DNA from: Bacteroidota bacterium
Lineage (GTDB): Bacteria > Bacteroidota > Bacteroidia > Chitinophagales > LD1
Direction of reading: 5' to 3'
Assembly: GCA_018267385.1 (NCBI GenBank)
Contig: JAFDYN010000003.1
Location: forward strand, 136,556-200,555
Length of the DNA: 64,000 nt
Shown: piece after piece, positions 1 to 9,599 of the stretch
How the letters are laid out: every line of letters begins with the position of its first letter
Position numbering within the stretch: position 1 is the stretch's first letter
Made by a program: the position numbers and the translations under genes
The notes under the pieces: generated by a model
What the model saw: the letters and a program-made list of their open reading frames with translations, nothing else
What the model was told of the DNA's origin: nothing
Database searches by the model: none

Positions 1-2
1 AG

Positions 3-1052
3 ACTGAGCACCTGACCAGCAGCAATGCTGACGGTATGCACTGGCCGCTCATGTATTTTTTCAAACCACGCTACATCATCGAGTGCCGTGCCGGCCGGGT
101 CACCATCAACCGCAACTATCCCGAGGCATTCGACTTGTATGAAAGGATCATGACCACAGACCACGGACCACAGACCACGGCAGTGCATTCCCCGTCGTCC
201 GTCGTTCGTCGTCCGTTGTCCCTCGTTCCCCGCACCCCCAAAGAAAAATACCTCACCAATGTCTCCTGCATCAAAGGCCAGATCGTAGCCGGAGATTTCT
301 ACGAGATGAACTACTGCTGTGAATTTTATGCAGAGCAGACTGCTATTGATCCGCTGTCAGTATTTGAGAAACTGAATACCGCCGCACGCGCACCCTTTAG
401 TTCTTTCTTCAAGCTAGGCGGCAAATACATGCTCTGCTCCAGCCCCGAGCGCTTCCTGAAAAAACAAGGCAACAAGATCATCTCACAGCCTATCAAAGGC
501 ACCACTCGCAAAGGCACTACTGCGGAAGAAGACCAACAACTAAAAGATGCACTGCTAAACAGCATCAAAGAGCGCGCAGAAAACGTCATGATAGTAGACC
601 TCGTGCGCAATGACCTCGCACATACCGCTGAGAAAGGCTCGGTAAAAGTAGAGGAGCTATTTGGCATTTATGAGTTCGCCACCGTGCACCAGATGATATC
701 GACCGTCACCGCCACAGTAGGAGTGGAGGTGCATCCTGTAGACATCATCCGCCACGCCTTTCCCATGGGCAGTATGACCGGCGCACCCAAGGTAGAGGTG
801 ATGAAAAACATTGAGTCCTACGAAGACCAGCGCCGCGGTTTATACTCCGGTGCTGCCGGTTATTTCACCCCAGACGGTGACTTTGACCTGAATGTCGTGA
901 TCCGCTCCATTTTCTATGACGCTGCTACGCACTATCTCTCTGTACAAGTAGGCGGAGCTATCACCTATGATGCCGACCCACAGGCAGAGTATGAGGAGAT
1001 GCTGCTCAAGGCGAAAGGACTATTGACTGCGCTGGATGCGGAGATAGCTTGA
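3..1052 (+). CDS. pabB: Aminodeoxychorismate synthase component I (PabB-type), 5' truncated
   Basis: Chorismate-binding enzyme that aminates chorismate to 4-amino-4-deoxychorismate for folate synthesis. The frame is open to the window edge, so the N-terminal part lies outside; the first ATG in the window (36) is probably internal. The motif PIKGTTRKG carries the lysine typical of PabB rather than the PIAGT of anthranilate synthase. MIVDLVRNDL, GSMTGAPK and the C-terminal GGAITYDADPQAEYEE segment are the family's catalytic and Mg-binding blocks. Oddity: about 28 residues rich in Thr, Pro, Ser and Arg, between LYERI and KEKYLTNV, come from a low-complexity repeat (150-231) inserted in frame at the boundary before the catalytic domain. 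A component-I enzyme of another chorismate pathway is possible but less likely. Confidence 0.85.
   Translation, partial: TEHLTSSNADGMHWPLMYFFKPRYIIECRAGRVTINRNYPEAFDLYERIMTTDHGPQTTAVHSPSSVVRRPLSLVPRTPKEKYLTNVSCIKGQIVAGDFYEMNYCCEFYAEQTAIDPLSVFEKLNTAARAPFSSFFKLGGKYMLCSSPERFLKKQGNKIISQPIKGTTRKGTTAEEDQQLKDALLNSIKERAENVMIVDLVRNDLAHTAEKGSVKVEELFGIYEFATVHQMISTVTATVGVEVHPVDIIRHAFPMGSMTGAPKVEVMKNIESYEDQRRGLYSGAAGYFTPDGDFDLNVVIRSIFYDAATHYLSVQVGGAITYDADPQAEYEEMLLKAKGLLTALDAEIA
150..231 (+). repeat. In-frame composite repeat, GACCACGG/GACGACGG units
   Basis: The left part is a run of GACCACGG-like octamers. The right part is a run of CGTCGTCC-like units, the reverse complement of GGACGACG. The element is therefore a loose inverted repeat of short tandem units. 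It lies inside the PabB-type gene without breaking the frame. The same unit type is seen at 30885-30916, inside another gene, and at 58001-58048. Confidence 0.75.
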
Positions 1053-1054
1053 CA

Positions 1055-2329
1055 CTACTCCGCCACCAGCAGGTAGTAATTTTTCTTTCCCTTCTGCGCG
1101 ATCAGATATTTACCGTTGAGAAGGTCGTGGGATGTCACCTTGGATTCCAGCGTCACCTTTGCCTTGTTGATGCTCACTGCATTTTCTTGCAGGCTGCGGC
1201 GGGCTTCTCCTTTTGATGGGAAAACCTTTGCTGATTCTGATAGCAGGGTCAGGACATCCGCGCCTTCAGCTAGCTGGGCTTTTGCGACAGCGAATGTAGG
1301 TACACCTTCAAATACATCCAGTATATCCTGCTCGCTCAGCGATTTTAGCGCATCAGTGGTAGAGTTGCCAAAAAGTATCTCTGATGCCCCGATTGCTTTT
1401 TTGAGATCCTCCTCAGAGTGTACACGGATGGTGATATCGTCTGCCAATGCCTTTTGCAGTTTCCGCAGGTGTGGCTCGGCTTTGTGCGCTTCTTCTATGC
1501 TTTCTATCTCTTCCTTATTCTTCAGGGTGAAGATGCGGATATAGTTCGCCGCGTCCTCATCAGACGCATTGAGCCAAAACTGATAGAACTTATATGGAGA
1601 GGTCTTAGCAGGGTCTAGCCAGATATTGCCGCTCGCAGTTTTACCAAACTTGGTGCCGTCCGCCTTGCGGATCAGCTTTGTAGTGAGTGCGTAGGCTTCA
1701 CCACCATCCTTGCGGCGGATCAGCTCGGTGCCAGTCACTATATTGCCCCACTGGTCGGAGCCGCCTAGCTGCAGCATCACACCGTGGTTCTTCCACAGAT
1801 AGTAGAAGTCATAGCCCTGCACCAGCTGGTAGGTAAACTCAGTAAACGACATACCGTTCTCCAGCCTGTTTTGCACTGAGTCCTTAGCCATCATATAGTT
1901 CACTGTGATATGCTTGCCCACGTCGCGGATGAAGTCGAGGAAAGTGAAATTCTTAAACCAGTCATAGTTATTGACCAGCTCGGCAGCATTCTCCCCTTCA
2001 CCAAAGTTGAGAAACTTCTCCAGCTGCTTCTTCTGGCAGGCTATATTGTGGTTCAGTACTTCTTCATTGAGCAGGTTGCGCTCTTCATTCTTGCCTGACG
2101 GGTCTCCCACCATACCTGTGGCGCCGCCTATCAGTGCGATAGGCTTATGGCCGGCTTTCTGCAGGTGCAGCAGGTTCATGATCTGCACCAGGTTGCCCAC
2201 GCCGAGGCTGTCTGCAGTGGGGTCAAAGCCGATATACCCCTTCACCATCCCCTTGTTCAGCAGTTCCTCCGTGCCGGGCATAATGTCCTGCAGCATACCC
2301 CTCCATTTCAGTTCATCTACGAATCCCAT
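1055..2329 (-). CDS. tyrS: Tyrosyl-tRNA synthetase
   Basis: Charges tRNA-Tyr with tyrosine; cytoplasmic class I synthetase. The start is set at the ATG giving [13 protein letters not shown], as in family members; the longer frame upstream to 2413 has no family character. [42 protein letters not shown] and KFGKT (the KMSKS equivalent) are all present, followed by a C-terminal S4-like RNA-binding domain ([20 protein letters not shown]). Oddity: the HIGH-type motif, HIGH or HLGH in well-studied enzymes, reads GVGN (codons 2192-2203), so the first catalytic histidine is replaced by glycine. Its stop faces the stop of the PabB gene with 2 bases between. Identity is secure; the functional effect of GVGN is not known. 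Confidence 0.95.
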   Translation of the reverse strand: MGFVDELKWRGMLQDIMPGTEELLNKGMVKGYIGFDPTADSLGVGNLVQIMNLLHLQKAGHKPIALIGGATGMVGDPSGKNEERNLLNEEVLNHNIACQKKQLEKFLNFGEGENAAELVNNYDWFKNFTFLDFIRDVGKHITVNYMMAKDSVQNRLENGMSFTEFTYQLVQGYDFYYLWKNHGVMLQLGGSDQWGNIVTGTELIRRKDGGEAYALTTKLIRKADGTKFGKTASGNIWLDPAKTSPYKFYQFWLNASDEDAANYIRIFTLKNKEEIESIEEAHKAEPHLRKLQKALADDITIRVHSEEDLKKAIGASEILFGNSTTDALKSLSEQDILDVFEGVPTFAVAKAQLAEGADVLTLLSESAKVFPSKGEARRSLQENAVSINKAKVTLESKVTSHDLLNGKYLIAQKGKKNYYLLVAE

Positions 2330-2512
2330 TTTTCTATTATTCCGTTTATTAGTTATCAGTTTGTTACAAATAGTCTTTTGTAATCTAAAAGCAGGGCTAC
2401 GCCCACACGCCATCTATGTATGCTAAATCATGCACTGTAAAGATCCGGTGGAGATGTCCCTGAGGCTATTGCAGGGCTAAAATATACTTTCGTTTTGAAA
2501 TAGTTATACGCT

Positions 2513-3172
2513 ATGCACTTTCTTTCTCACTACTATGTAGACCGGCACGATGCCGATCCCTACCAGATAGTGGGGGCGCTTTTGCCCGATATATCGCCAG
2601 GTTTCACCCGAACATATAACGCAGTCATCCGTAAAAATGACTGGACCATGGAGCAAGAACCTGCCCGTATTCACACCGGGGTGCTCAGGCACTATGACGT
2701 AGACAGGCAGTTTCACGGGTCGGAGGTTTTTCAGGAGGCTTCAGCCCGTGCTCTGACGGCACTGATAGGTAGCGGGCTGGACCGGGACAGGTACCGGCTT
2801 TCATTTGTGGCGCATATAGCTGTAGAGCTGCTGCTGGACAGGCTGCTGATCTCCACAGACGCTGGTCTTGTAAATGTGTATTACAGTTTGCTGGAGTCAG
2901 TAGAAAGAGATAAATTGGGCGTATATTTAAACTATATCATGCCTGACACTCAGGTCACAAGGACCCTGCTGGCGTTTGATAGGTTTAGGGAGATCAGGTT
3001 CCTGCAGTACTTTGACCATACAGATGGCGCTGCTGAGGGCCTGGTGCGGACCACGAAACGAGCTATAGGTGTGGATTTCACAGAGGCAGACCGGGTAAAA
3101 TTACTCGGCGCGCTCCACAATATCGAAGGTGAAATGCGTTATAGCTGGCATAAACTACTGGAAGTAAAATAA
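2513..3172 (+). CDS. AcpH-like (acyl carrier protein phosphodiesterase family) protein
   Basis: 219 residues. The N-terminus MHFLSHYYVD, then GALLPDISPGF and GVLRHYDVDRQFH, resemble the metal-binding layout of the ACP phosphodiesterase (DUF479) family, which removes 4'-phosphopantetheine from acyl carrier protein. The histidines and aspartates in these blocks are the candidate ligands. Mostly helical, no signal peptide, so cytoplasmic. Its stop overlaps the next possible ATG by one base (TAATG at 3172), suggesting translational coupling to the PorV2-like gene, although the functions have no obvious link. Assignment rests on motif resemblance only. Confidence 0.5.
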   Translation: MHFLSHYYVDRHDADPYQIVGALLPDISPGFTRTYNAVIRKNDWTMEQEPARIHTGVLRHYDVDRQFHGSEVFQEASARALTALIGSGLDRDRYRLSFVAHIAVELLLDRLLISTDAGLVNVYYSLLESVERDKLGVYLNYIMPDTQVTRTLLAFDRFREIRFLQYFDHTDGAAEGLVRTTKRAIGVDFTEADRVKLLGALHNIEGEMRYSWHKLLEVK

Positions 3173-4320
3173 TGAAGAATAGGACCACGAAACCCTGTAT
3201 GAGAAAAATAGTACTTGCCTTACTCTTAGTGACCACCATCTCGCAGGCCTTTGCGCAGGGCGAGATCAGGAAGTATACCAATGACTTCCTCAATATCGGT
3301 GTAGGTGCCCGCGGCCTCGGCATGGGTAATGCGCAGGCAGCCTCTACCGAGGATGTCTACTCCGGCTACTACAATCCCGCCGGCCTCGCCAATATCCCCA
3401 ATAGCTTTCAGGTAGGCCTGATGCACTCTGAGTATTTTGCCGGTATAGCGAAGTATGACTACGGTTCTTTCGCCGTACCTTTCAATGATCACAAGCGTGT
3501 ACTCGGCTTTTCCTTCTTCCGCTTTGGCGTGGATGATATCCCCAATACGCTCTTCCTCTACGGGCCTGACGGCACACCTGACTATAGCAAGATCACTTCC
3601 TTCTCTACAGCAGACTATGCTTTCATGCTGCACTACGCGCAGAAATTTGACAAGATACCGGGCCTGACTGCAGGTGGTACAGCCAAGGTGATCTACCGCT
3701 CACTCGGGCCTTTTGGCCACGGTACGGGCTTTGGCATAGACCTCGGCCTGCAGTACCGCCACAAGGGCTGGAGGGCCGGTGTGATGCTGCGCGATATCAC
3801 TACCACATTTGATGCCTGGCAGTTTACGCTCACAGACGCGCAGAAGCAGGTGCTCCTGCAGGACTCAAACGAGATACCTAAAAACTCCATAGAGTATGCC
3901 GCGCCTACCATCAATATAGCCGGTGCCTATGAGGTCAATATCAAAGACAAGTTTTTCATCCTGCCGGAGGTAGACCTCATACTGACCACAGATGGCCGCC
4001 GCAATGTGCTCCTGCCCGGCAAGCCTATCAGCCTCGATCTGGCCGCCGGCCTGGAGATGAACTATGCCCGCATAGGCTATATCCGCGTGGGCGTCTCAAA
4101 CATACAGCGCTACTACGCAGAGAATGGCAAGCATAACTACAGCGTATCTCCGAGCATCGGTGCCGGTGTACGTATCAAGGTGATAGCCATAGACTACACC
4201 CTGACCAACCTGACCGCCATACAGGGTAGCTCTCAGAATAACGGACTCTACTCGCATGTGATATCACTGCGACTGGACATCAATATCAAAAAGAAAACGC
4301 CGGAAGTGACCGTGCAATAA
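3172..4320 (+). CDS. PorV/PorQ-family T9SS outer-membrane protein (PorV2-like)
   Basis: Outer-membrane beta-barrel of the FadL-like PorV/PorQ family, which in the type IX secretion system shuttles cargo to the sortase. A signal peptide is visible (MRKIVLALLLVTTISQAFAQ); the true start may therefore be the ATG at 3199 rather than 3172. The block NIGVGARGLGMGNAQAAS followed by GYYNPAGLAN is the typical N-terminal signature, and the rest alternates as barrel strands. It lies 9 bases upstream of a giant C25 sortase-like gene, the same pairing as porV/porU and as the second-copy set called PorV2/PorU2. Function inferred from family and context. Confidence 0.8.
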   Translation: MKNRTTKPCMRKIVLALLLVTTISQAFAQGEIRKYTNDFLNIGVGARGLGMGNAQAASTEDVYSGYYNPAGLANIPNSFQVGLMHSEYFAGIAKYDYGSFAVPFNDHKRVLGFSFFRFGVDDIPNTLFLYGPDGTPDYSKITSFSTADYAFMLHYAQKFDKIPGLTAGGTAKVIYRSLGPFGHGTGFGIDLGLQYRHKGWRAGVMLRDITTTFDAWQFTLTDAQKQVLLQDSNEIPKNSIEYAAPTINIAGAYEVNIKDKFFILPEVDLILTTDGRRNVLLPGKPISLDLAAGLEMNYARIGYIRVGVSNIQRYYAENGKHNYSVSPSIGAGVRIKVIAIDYTLTNLTAIQGSSQNNGLYSHVISLRLDINIKKKTPEVTVQ

Positions 4321-4329
4321 GCATAGCCT

Positions 4330-7300
4330 ATGCGCAAACTTTACATCACCATACTAAGCCTCAGCCTCTGTCTCATAGCCCGTGCACAGCACGTAGGGCT
4401 CTATGGCAATGAGTGGATAGACTATACGCCAGGCCATATGTACTACAAGGTAAAGGTACGGGCAGACGGCATCTACCGCATACCATACACCACGCTGAAT
4501 AATAATGTGCAGGGCCTCAGCAGTATCAGCCCGGCTGACCTCGCCCTCTATCACAATGGTGCCCAGGTACCTATCTACATCGCTACCAATGGCAGCGGCG
4601 CGCTGGATAGTACGAGCTATATCGAGTTTTATGGCAAGAGGAACTATGGCGACGTAGACTCAAATCTCTATGCCCCGGGTATACAGGACCACACGATGTA
4701 CAGCCTCTTCTCTGATACAGCTATCTACTACCTCACGACCAGGACGGGCGGGGGCAACAGACGCTTCCAGTTTGTCAATAACGATACGGCATCTATTCCC
4801 TCTCTGACAGAGGAGCAGTACTTCATCCATCCGTTTTATTGGTATTACGGCCCTACGTCTACAGCGCCGGGCTCTGGTGCCAAGTTTGCAGTAGGGACCC
4901 TCTTTGGCGCGCCGGACTACCTCTACAAATCTACCTATGACCAGGATGAGGCCTGGGGCGGCGGCTGGGTCAATACCAGCAACTCTCCTCAGAACCTGCC
5001 GGTAGCCTTGCCGGCGATCTATACTGCCGGACCGCCTGCTATCGTCACCGGCAACCTCTTCACACGATCCTACGAGAATCACTGCTTTACCATCAAGTGG
5101 ATAGCAAACTCTGTGACCACCACGATCAATTCTTTTACTTTTGATAACACCGGCGGCGGGTTTAGCCATCATGGTTTCAGGGATACACTGCCACTCAGTA
5201 TGCTCGCCGCTAGCAATACAGTCCCATTTCAGGAGCTCTGTGGCGTTAGTTCACAGCAAAACCTTCTGATCAACTTCTTTGTCTACTATCCGCGCAGGTA
5301 CGACTTTGGCGGTGTCAACCAGTTTTACTGGCGCATGGCTGACGGTATCGGGCAGCGCTACTTTCGGGTGAGCAATGTCACGACCACTGCCACACAGCCT
5401 TTGCTCTATGATATTACTAATGGGTATATCATCCGCAGCACTGATGCACCTGCCGTCCTGCCCAAGAAATTTGTCCTGCCTGCGGCAGGCGGAGAGCGTG
5501 AGCTGTTCTTCCGCACAGATGCCGCTACTACCTACACTACCATATCACGTATGGATACGATCACTTTTCAGGACTACAGGCAGTTGCAGAGTTCTTTTGT
5601 GATCATCACTCATACATCACTCAGGCACGATAGCTCAGGTGTAGACAGGGTAGAGGACTACCGTAGCTACCGCAGCACCAAGTACACCACGGAGATATAT
5701 GACATAGACCAGATCATCAATCAGTTTGGCTATGGCGTGCAAAAGACGCCCCTGGCCACGCGCAATTTCATAGAGTATGCAGTAGACAGGTGGTCTCGCA
5801 AGCCTCAGTTTGTATTTCTGATAGGCAAGGGGCGCGAGTATGATGATGTGCGGAGCATAGCCTATGCCTATGATCATGACCTGATCACTCCTTTTGGCTC
5901 CGGTCCATCAGATATCCTGCTCACCTGCCGCAGGGGGAGCAATCATCCCCTCGTGGCCATAGGCCGCCTGGCAGCTACGCAGCCATCAGATGTGACACAC
6001 TATCTGGACAAGGTGCGCCAATATGAATCAGTGCAGGCGCAGGCCGGAGACCCCTACCAGACCAAGGCACAAAAGCTATGGATGAAGCATAATATGCATT
6101 TCTCCGGAGGCTCTGATATATATGAGCAGCAGGCATTTGCCTCCTATCTGGGCGAATATGCCAATATAGCCGCCGATACCCTCTGGGGCGCACGCACGCA
6201 GACCATCTACAAGACCAACTCACAGCCTATAGACAACTCATCTGCGGATATCATCCGGGCCAGTATAGATAGCGGAGTATCGCTCATGACCTTCTTTGGC
6301 CACGCTGCAGGGACAGCCTTTGACATCAGCGTAGACAATCCGGTCAACTGGACCAACTATGACAAGATGCCGATCATCTACTCCAATGGCTGCCAGTCAG
6401 GAGATATCTCTGATATATCATACACAGGTACCACCAGCTATATACCTACCTTCAGCCAGTCGTCAGTACTCACACCTGGCAAGTGTGCAGTAGCTTTCAC
6501 CGCTACAGCCAAGACCTCGACCTCGCTGGAGCTGGATGAGTACGGCACCTATGTGTATCAGTACCTCTGCCGCAACGGCTACACCATGCCGTGGGGCCAG
6601 GCGCTACGCTACGCGCAGGACTCGATAGATATCAACTATGGCGGCGAGGACCTCGCGCTGCTCGTAGCCTATGAGATGACGCTGCATGGAGACCCTGCCC
6701 TGACACTCAATCAGTATCCCAAGCCCGACTACGAGATAGACCAGAACTCACTCTACTTTGACCCGCCGGTGGTCAATGCCAACGTAGATACTTTTGAGGC
6801 TAAAGTGATCGTAGCCAACCTCGGCAAGGCGATCAAAGACTCTATACAGATCAGGCTGACCCGCACCTATCCTACACCGTCGAGGCCGCTGCCGGATACC
6901 ACATTGGTATATACCTGGAAGGTCAAGGCGCCATACTACATGGATACGTTCAGTGTCAAGATCGCGACCTTTCCCACGCTCACTACCGGCTACGGCCAAA
7001 ACACTTTTACCGTCTATGTAGAAAGCGAACATCGCATAGACGAGATGTCTGAGACCAATAATGGCGATAACCTCAACTTTAGTTTTGCCATACAGTCGGA
7101 TGATATCATACCGGTCTATCCGTATGAGTTTGCTATCGTGCCCGATCAGCATGTCACGCTGAAGGCCTCTACCGTAGACCCCTTTGCCGCACCGCGCAAC
7201 TATAAGATACAGATAGACACAGCAGAGACCTTCCGCCATCCTATCGCACAGGCCAATATCTACCAGGGCGGTGGCGTGCTGCACTGGGCTGTGCCGTTCC

Positions 7301-9579
7301 AGTTTAAAGATAGTACGGTCTACTACTGGCGCGTGAGCCGTGACTCTATCAATGATACTATAGGCTACAGGTGGCACTACAGTTCATTCGTCTATATACA
7401 GAATGAATATCCGGGCTGGAACCAATCTCACTATTATCAATACGGCCACGACAACTATCAGGACAATGTTTATCTCGGTCCCGATAGGGAGTTTAAGTTT
7501 GTCCAAAACATCAATAATATACACGTACTGTCGGGCTGGGCATATGAGGCCGGAGGGGGGCCTATACCTGCGGCGCAGATCAGGTGGGATTTCAATAGTA
7601 CTACGGAATACCGCTACAACACAGGAGGATGTGGATATGGTTATAATGGCAGTACAGGTGGCCTCACCTTTGCGGTCATAGATACGCTGACAGGCTTGCC
7701 TTGGCAGAGCTTCCAGTCCTCGATAGGCAACGTAGGTGATAAATACGGAAACTATCAGTGTACGGGCAATAATAACTATGCGATAAATGGCTTTGATTTT
7801 AATATTCAGGGAGCAGTGCAGACGCCTTCTACCGGTGCTACCTGGCCTATCACGATCGAGCGGTTTATAGACTCTATACCTAATGGCTGCGTCATAGTGA
7901 TGTACTCGGTCAACCAGCCCAACTGGGTGGGCATGGATACAGGCCTCGTCAATAAACTAGCCTCTATCGGAGCTACAGGTGTCCGTATGCTGAAGTCAGG
8001 CGCTCACGTACCTGCCCCATATATTTTCTTTACGATCAAGGGAGATCCGTCGAAGAGCAAGCAAAAGATCGGTACCAATTATCAAAGCGCTGTAGAAGAG
8101 GATTACAACTATGGCGTACTCTGGCCGCGTGGCAGCTTCGCATCACCGCTGATAGGCCCGGCGCTGGATTGGGGTTCCTTTCACTGGCGGCACAATCCGC
8201 TGGAAAACCCGACCAACGATCACCAGTCTGTAGACATCATAGGAGTGAGCAATAACGGCCTCTCTACGCGCCTCTATACCACAGAGGCACTGGACACGGC
8301 TATCAACTTTATCAGTGCTGCCCAGTTCCCCTATATCCGCCTCAAGCTGAATACGGATGACTCCCTGAGGCACACCCCGTCGCAGCTCTACTACTGGAGG
8401 GTGCTGTACAAGAAGGTGCCCGAGGTGGCTATCAACCCTGCCGCTCACTTCGTGATAAATAAGGACACTTTCAATACCGGAGATAGCCTGAAAGTAGAAA
8501 TAGCACTGGAGAACGTCTCTAAGATATCTATGGATAGCATGCGCACCAGCTATACCCTCAAGGGGCAGGGAGGGCTCATACCGGCGGTGATAGTCAAGAG
8601 CGACTCGCTGCGCGCAGCACAGACCCAGATATTAAAATTCGCCTATCCTATGAGTGACTCGCGGCTCATAGGCCAGGACCAGCTCACCATAGAGGCCAAT
8701 CCGGTAGATGCCCTGCACCAGCCGGAGCAGTACCACTTCAATAACTATGCGATCATCAATAACATCAATGGCATATCAGACAAGGTCAACCCGCTGCTCG
8801 ATGTGACCTTTGATGGGCGCCGCATCATGAATAATGACCTCGTATCTGCCAGGCCGCAGATCCTGATCCAGATGAAGGATGAGAATAAGACCCTCGCGCT
8901 GAATGATACCGCTCTCGCACAGGTATACATCAGGTACCCGGGCCAGACCGTGCCTACACTGATACCTTATGACAATAACATCCTGTCATTCTACCCGGCC
9001 ACAGGCAATATAGCGCAGAATAATACCGCACGCATAGAGTTCAAGCCCTCCTTCCTGCAGGATGGCGTCTACGACCTGCTGGTGAGAGATAGGGACGTGA
9101 GCGGCAACTACTCCAGCAACTCACAAAACAGGTATGAAGGCACCTCGGTCAACGGTGTACACTATGACTACAAAATATCCTTCAACGTGATCACTAAATC
9201 TATGATCACAAACGTGCTGAACTATCCTAATCCGTTCTCCACGCGTACGCAGTTTGTATTTACCCTCACAGGCAGTGAGGTGCCGGACTATATGAAGATC
9301 CAGATCATGACCGTGACAGGCCATGTGGTCAAAGAGATACAGCGCACCGAGCTGGGCAATATACACGTAGGCGTAAACAAGACCGACTACTACTGGGATG
9401 GCCGTGATGAGTATGGAGACAAGCTGGCAAACGGGGTCTACTTCTACCGCGTCATCACCAAGATAGACGACAAGGATGTAGACCACATGAGCAGCGGCCA
9501 GTACGGCCAGTTCTTCAATAATACGAACATCGACAAATACTTCAAGCACGGCTTTGGCAAGCTCGTGATCATGAGGTAG
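4330..9579 (+). CDS. T9SS C25-family sortase-like protein (PorU2-like)
   Basis: 1749 residues, longer than the usual PorU (about 1100-1300). A signal peptide (MRKLYITILSLSLCLIARAQ) directs it to the periplasm. The gingipain-type C25 catalytic pair is present: His658 in FFGHA and Cys688 in SNGCQSG. The N-terminal region carries beta-rich, Ig-like sequence; after the peptidase there are roughly 900 residues of repeated beta-sandwich modules. The C-terminus ends in a FlgD/T9SS-CTD-like domain (NYPNPFSTRTQF, DYYWDGRDEYGDKLANGVYFYRV, each read separately). In PorU this activity cleaves the cargo C-terminal signal and attaches cargo to A-LPS. It follows the PorV2-like gene by 9 bases. It may be a second, specialised sortase rather than the main PorU. 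Confidence 0.82.
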   Translation: MRKLYITILSLSLCLIARAQHVGLYGNEWIDYTPGHMYYKVKVRADGIYRIPYTTLNNNVQGLSSISPADLALYHNGAQVPIYIATNGSGALDSTSYIEFYGKRNYGDVDSNLYAPGIQDHTMYSLFSDTAIYYLTTRTGGGNRRFQFVNNDTASIPSLTEEQYFIHPFYWYYGPTSTAPGSGAKFAVGTLFGAPDYLYKSTYDQDEAWGGGWVNTSNSPQNLPVALPAIYTAGPPAIVTGNLFTRSYENHCFTIKWIANSVTTTINSFTFDNTGGGFSHHGFRDTLPLSMLAASNTVPFQELCGVSSQQNLLINFFVYYPRRYDFGGVNQFYWRMADGIGQRYFRVSNVTTTATQPLLYDITNGYIIRSTDAPAVLPKKFVLPAAGGERELFFRTDAATTYTTISRMDTITFQDYRQLQSSFVIITHTSLRHDSSGVDRVEDYRSYRSTKYTTEIYDIDQIINQFGYGVQKTPLATRNFIEYAVDRWSRKPQFVFLIGKGREYDDVRSIAYAYDHDLITPFGSGPSDILLTCRRGSNHPLVAIGRLAATQPSDVTHYLDKVRQYESVQAQAGDPYQTKAQKLWMKHNMHFSGGSDIYEQQAFASYLGEYANIAADTLWGARTQTIYKTNSQPIDNSSADIIRASIDSGVSLMTFFGHAAGTAFDISVDNPVNWTNYDKMPIIYSNGCQSGDISDISYTGTTSYIPTFSQSSVLTPGKCAVAFTATAKTSTSLELDEYGTYVYQYLCRNGYTMPWGQALRYAQDSIDINYGGEDLALLVAYEMTLHGDPALTLNQYPKPDYEIDQNSLYFDPPVVNANVDTFEAKVIVANLGKAIKDSIQIRLTRTYPTPSRPLPDTTLVYTWKVKAPYYMDTFSVKIATFPTLTTGYGQNTFTVYVESEHRIDEMSETNNGDNLNFSFAIQSDDIIPVYPYEFAIVPDQHVTLKASTVDPFAAPRNYKIQIDTAETFRHPIAQANIYQGGGVLHWAVPFQFKDSTVYYWRVSRDSINDTIGYRWHYSSFVYIQNEYPGWNQSHYYQYGHDNYQDNVYLGPDREFKFVQNINNIHVLSGWAYEAGGGPIPAAQIRWDFNSTTEYRYNTGGCGYGYNGSTGGLTFAVIDTLTGLPWQSFQSSIGNVGDKYGNYQCTGNNNYAINGFDFNIQGAVQTPSTGATWPITIERFIDSIPNGCVIVMYSVNQPNWVGMDTGLVNKLASIGATGVRMLKSGAHVPAPYIFFTIKGDPSKSKQKIGTNYQSAVEEDYNYGVLWPRGSFASPLIGPALDWGSFHWRHNPLENPTNDHQSVDIIGVSNNGLSTRLYTTEALDTAINFISAAQFPYIRLKLNTDDSLRHTPSQLYYWRVLYKKVPEVAINPAAHFVINKDTFNTGDSLKVEIALENVSKISMDSMRTSYTLKGQGGLIPAVIVKSDSLRAAQTQILKFAYPMSDSRLIGQDQLTIEANPVDALHQPEQYHFNNYAIINNINGISDKVNPLLDVTFDGRRIMNNDLVSARPQILIQMKDENKTLALNDTALAQVYIRYPGQTVPTLIPYDNNILSFYPATGNIAQNNTARIEFKPSFLQDGVYDLLVRDRDVSGNYSSNSQNRYEGTSVNGVHYDYKISFNVITKSMITNVLNYPNPFSTRTQFVFTLTGSEVPDYMKIQIMTVTGHVVKEIQRTELGNIHVGVNKTDYYWDGRDEYGDKLANGVYFYRVITKIDDKDVDHMSSGQYGQFFNNTNIDKYFKHGFGKLVIMR

Positions 9580-9599
9580 GACGGTGGCCCCCTGCCTAC

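Noticed and set aside
2330..2413. N-terminal extension of tyrS
   Set aside because: The 28 extra residues lack family resemblance and would cross the likely promoter region; the ATG at 2329 fits the family start.
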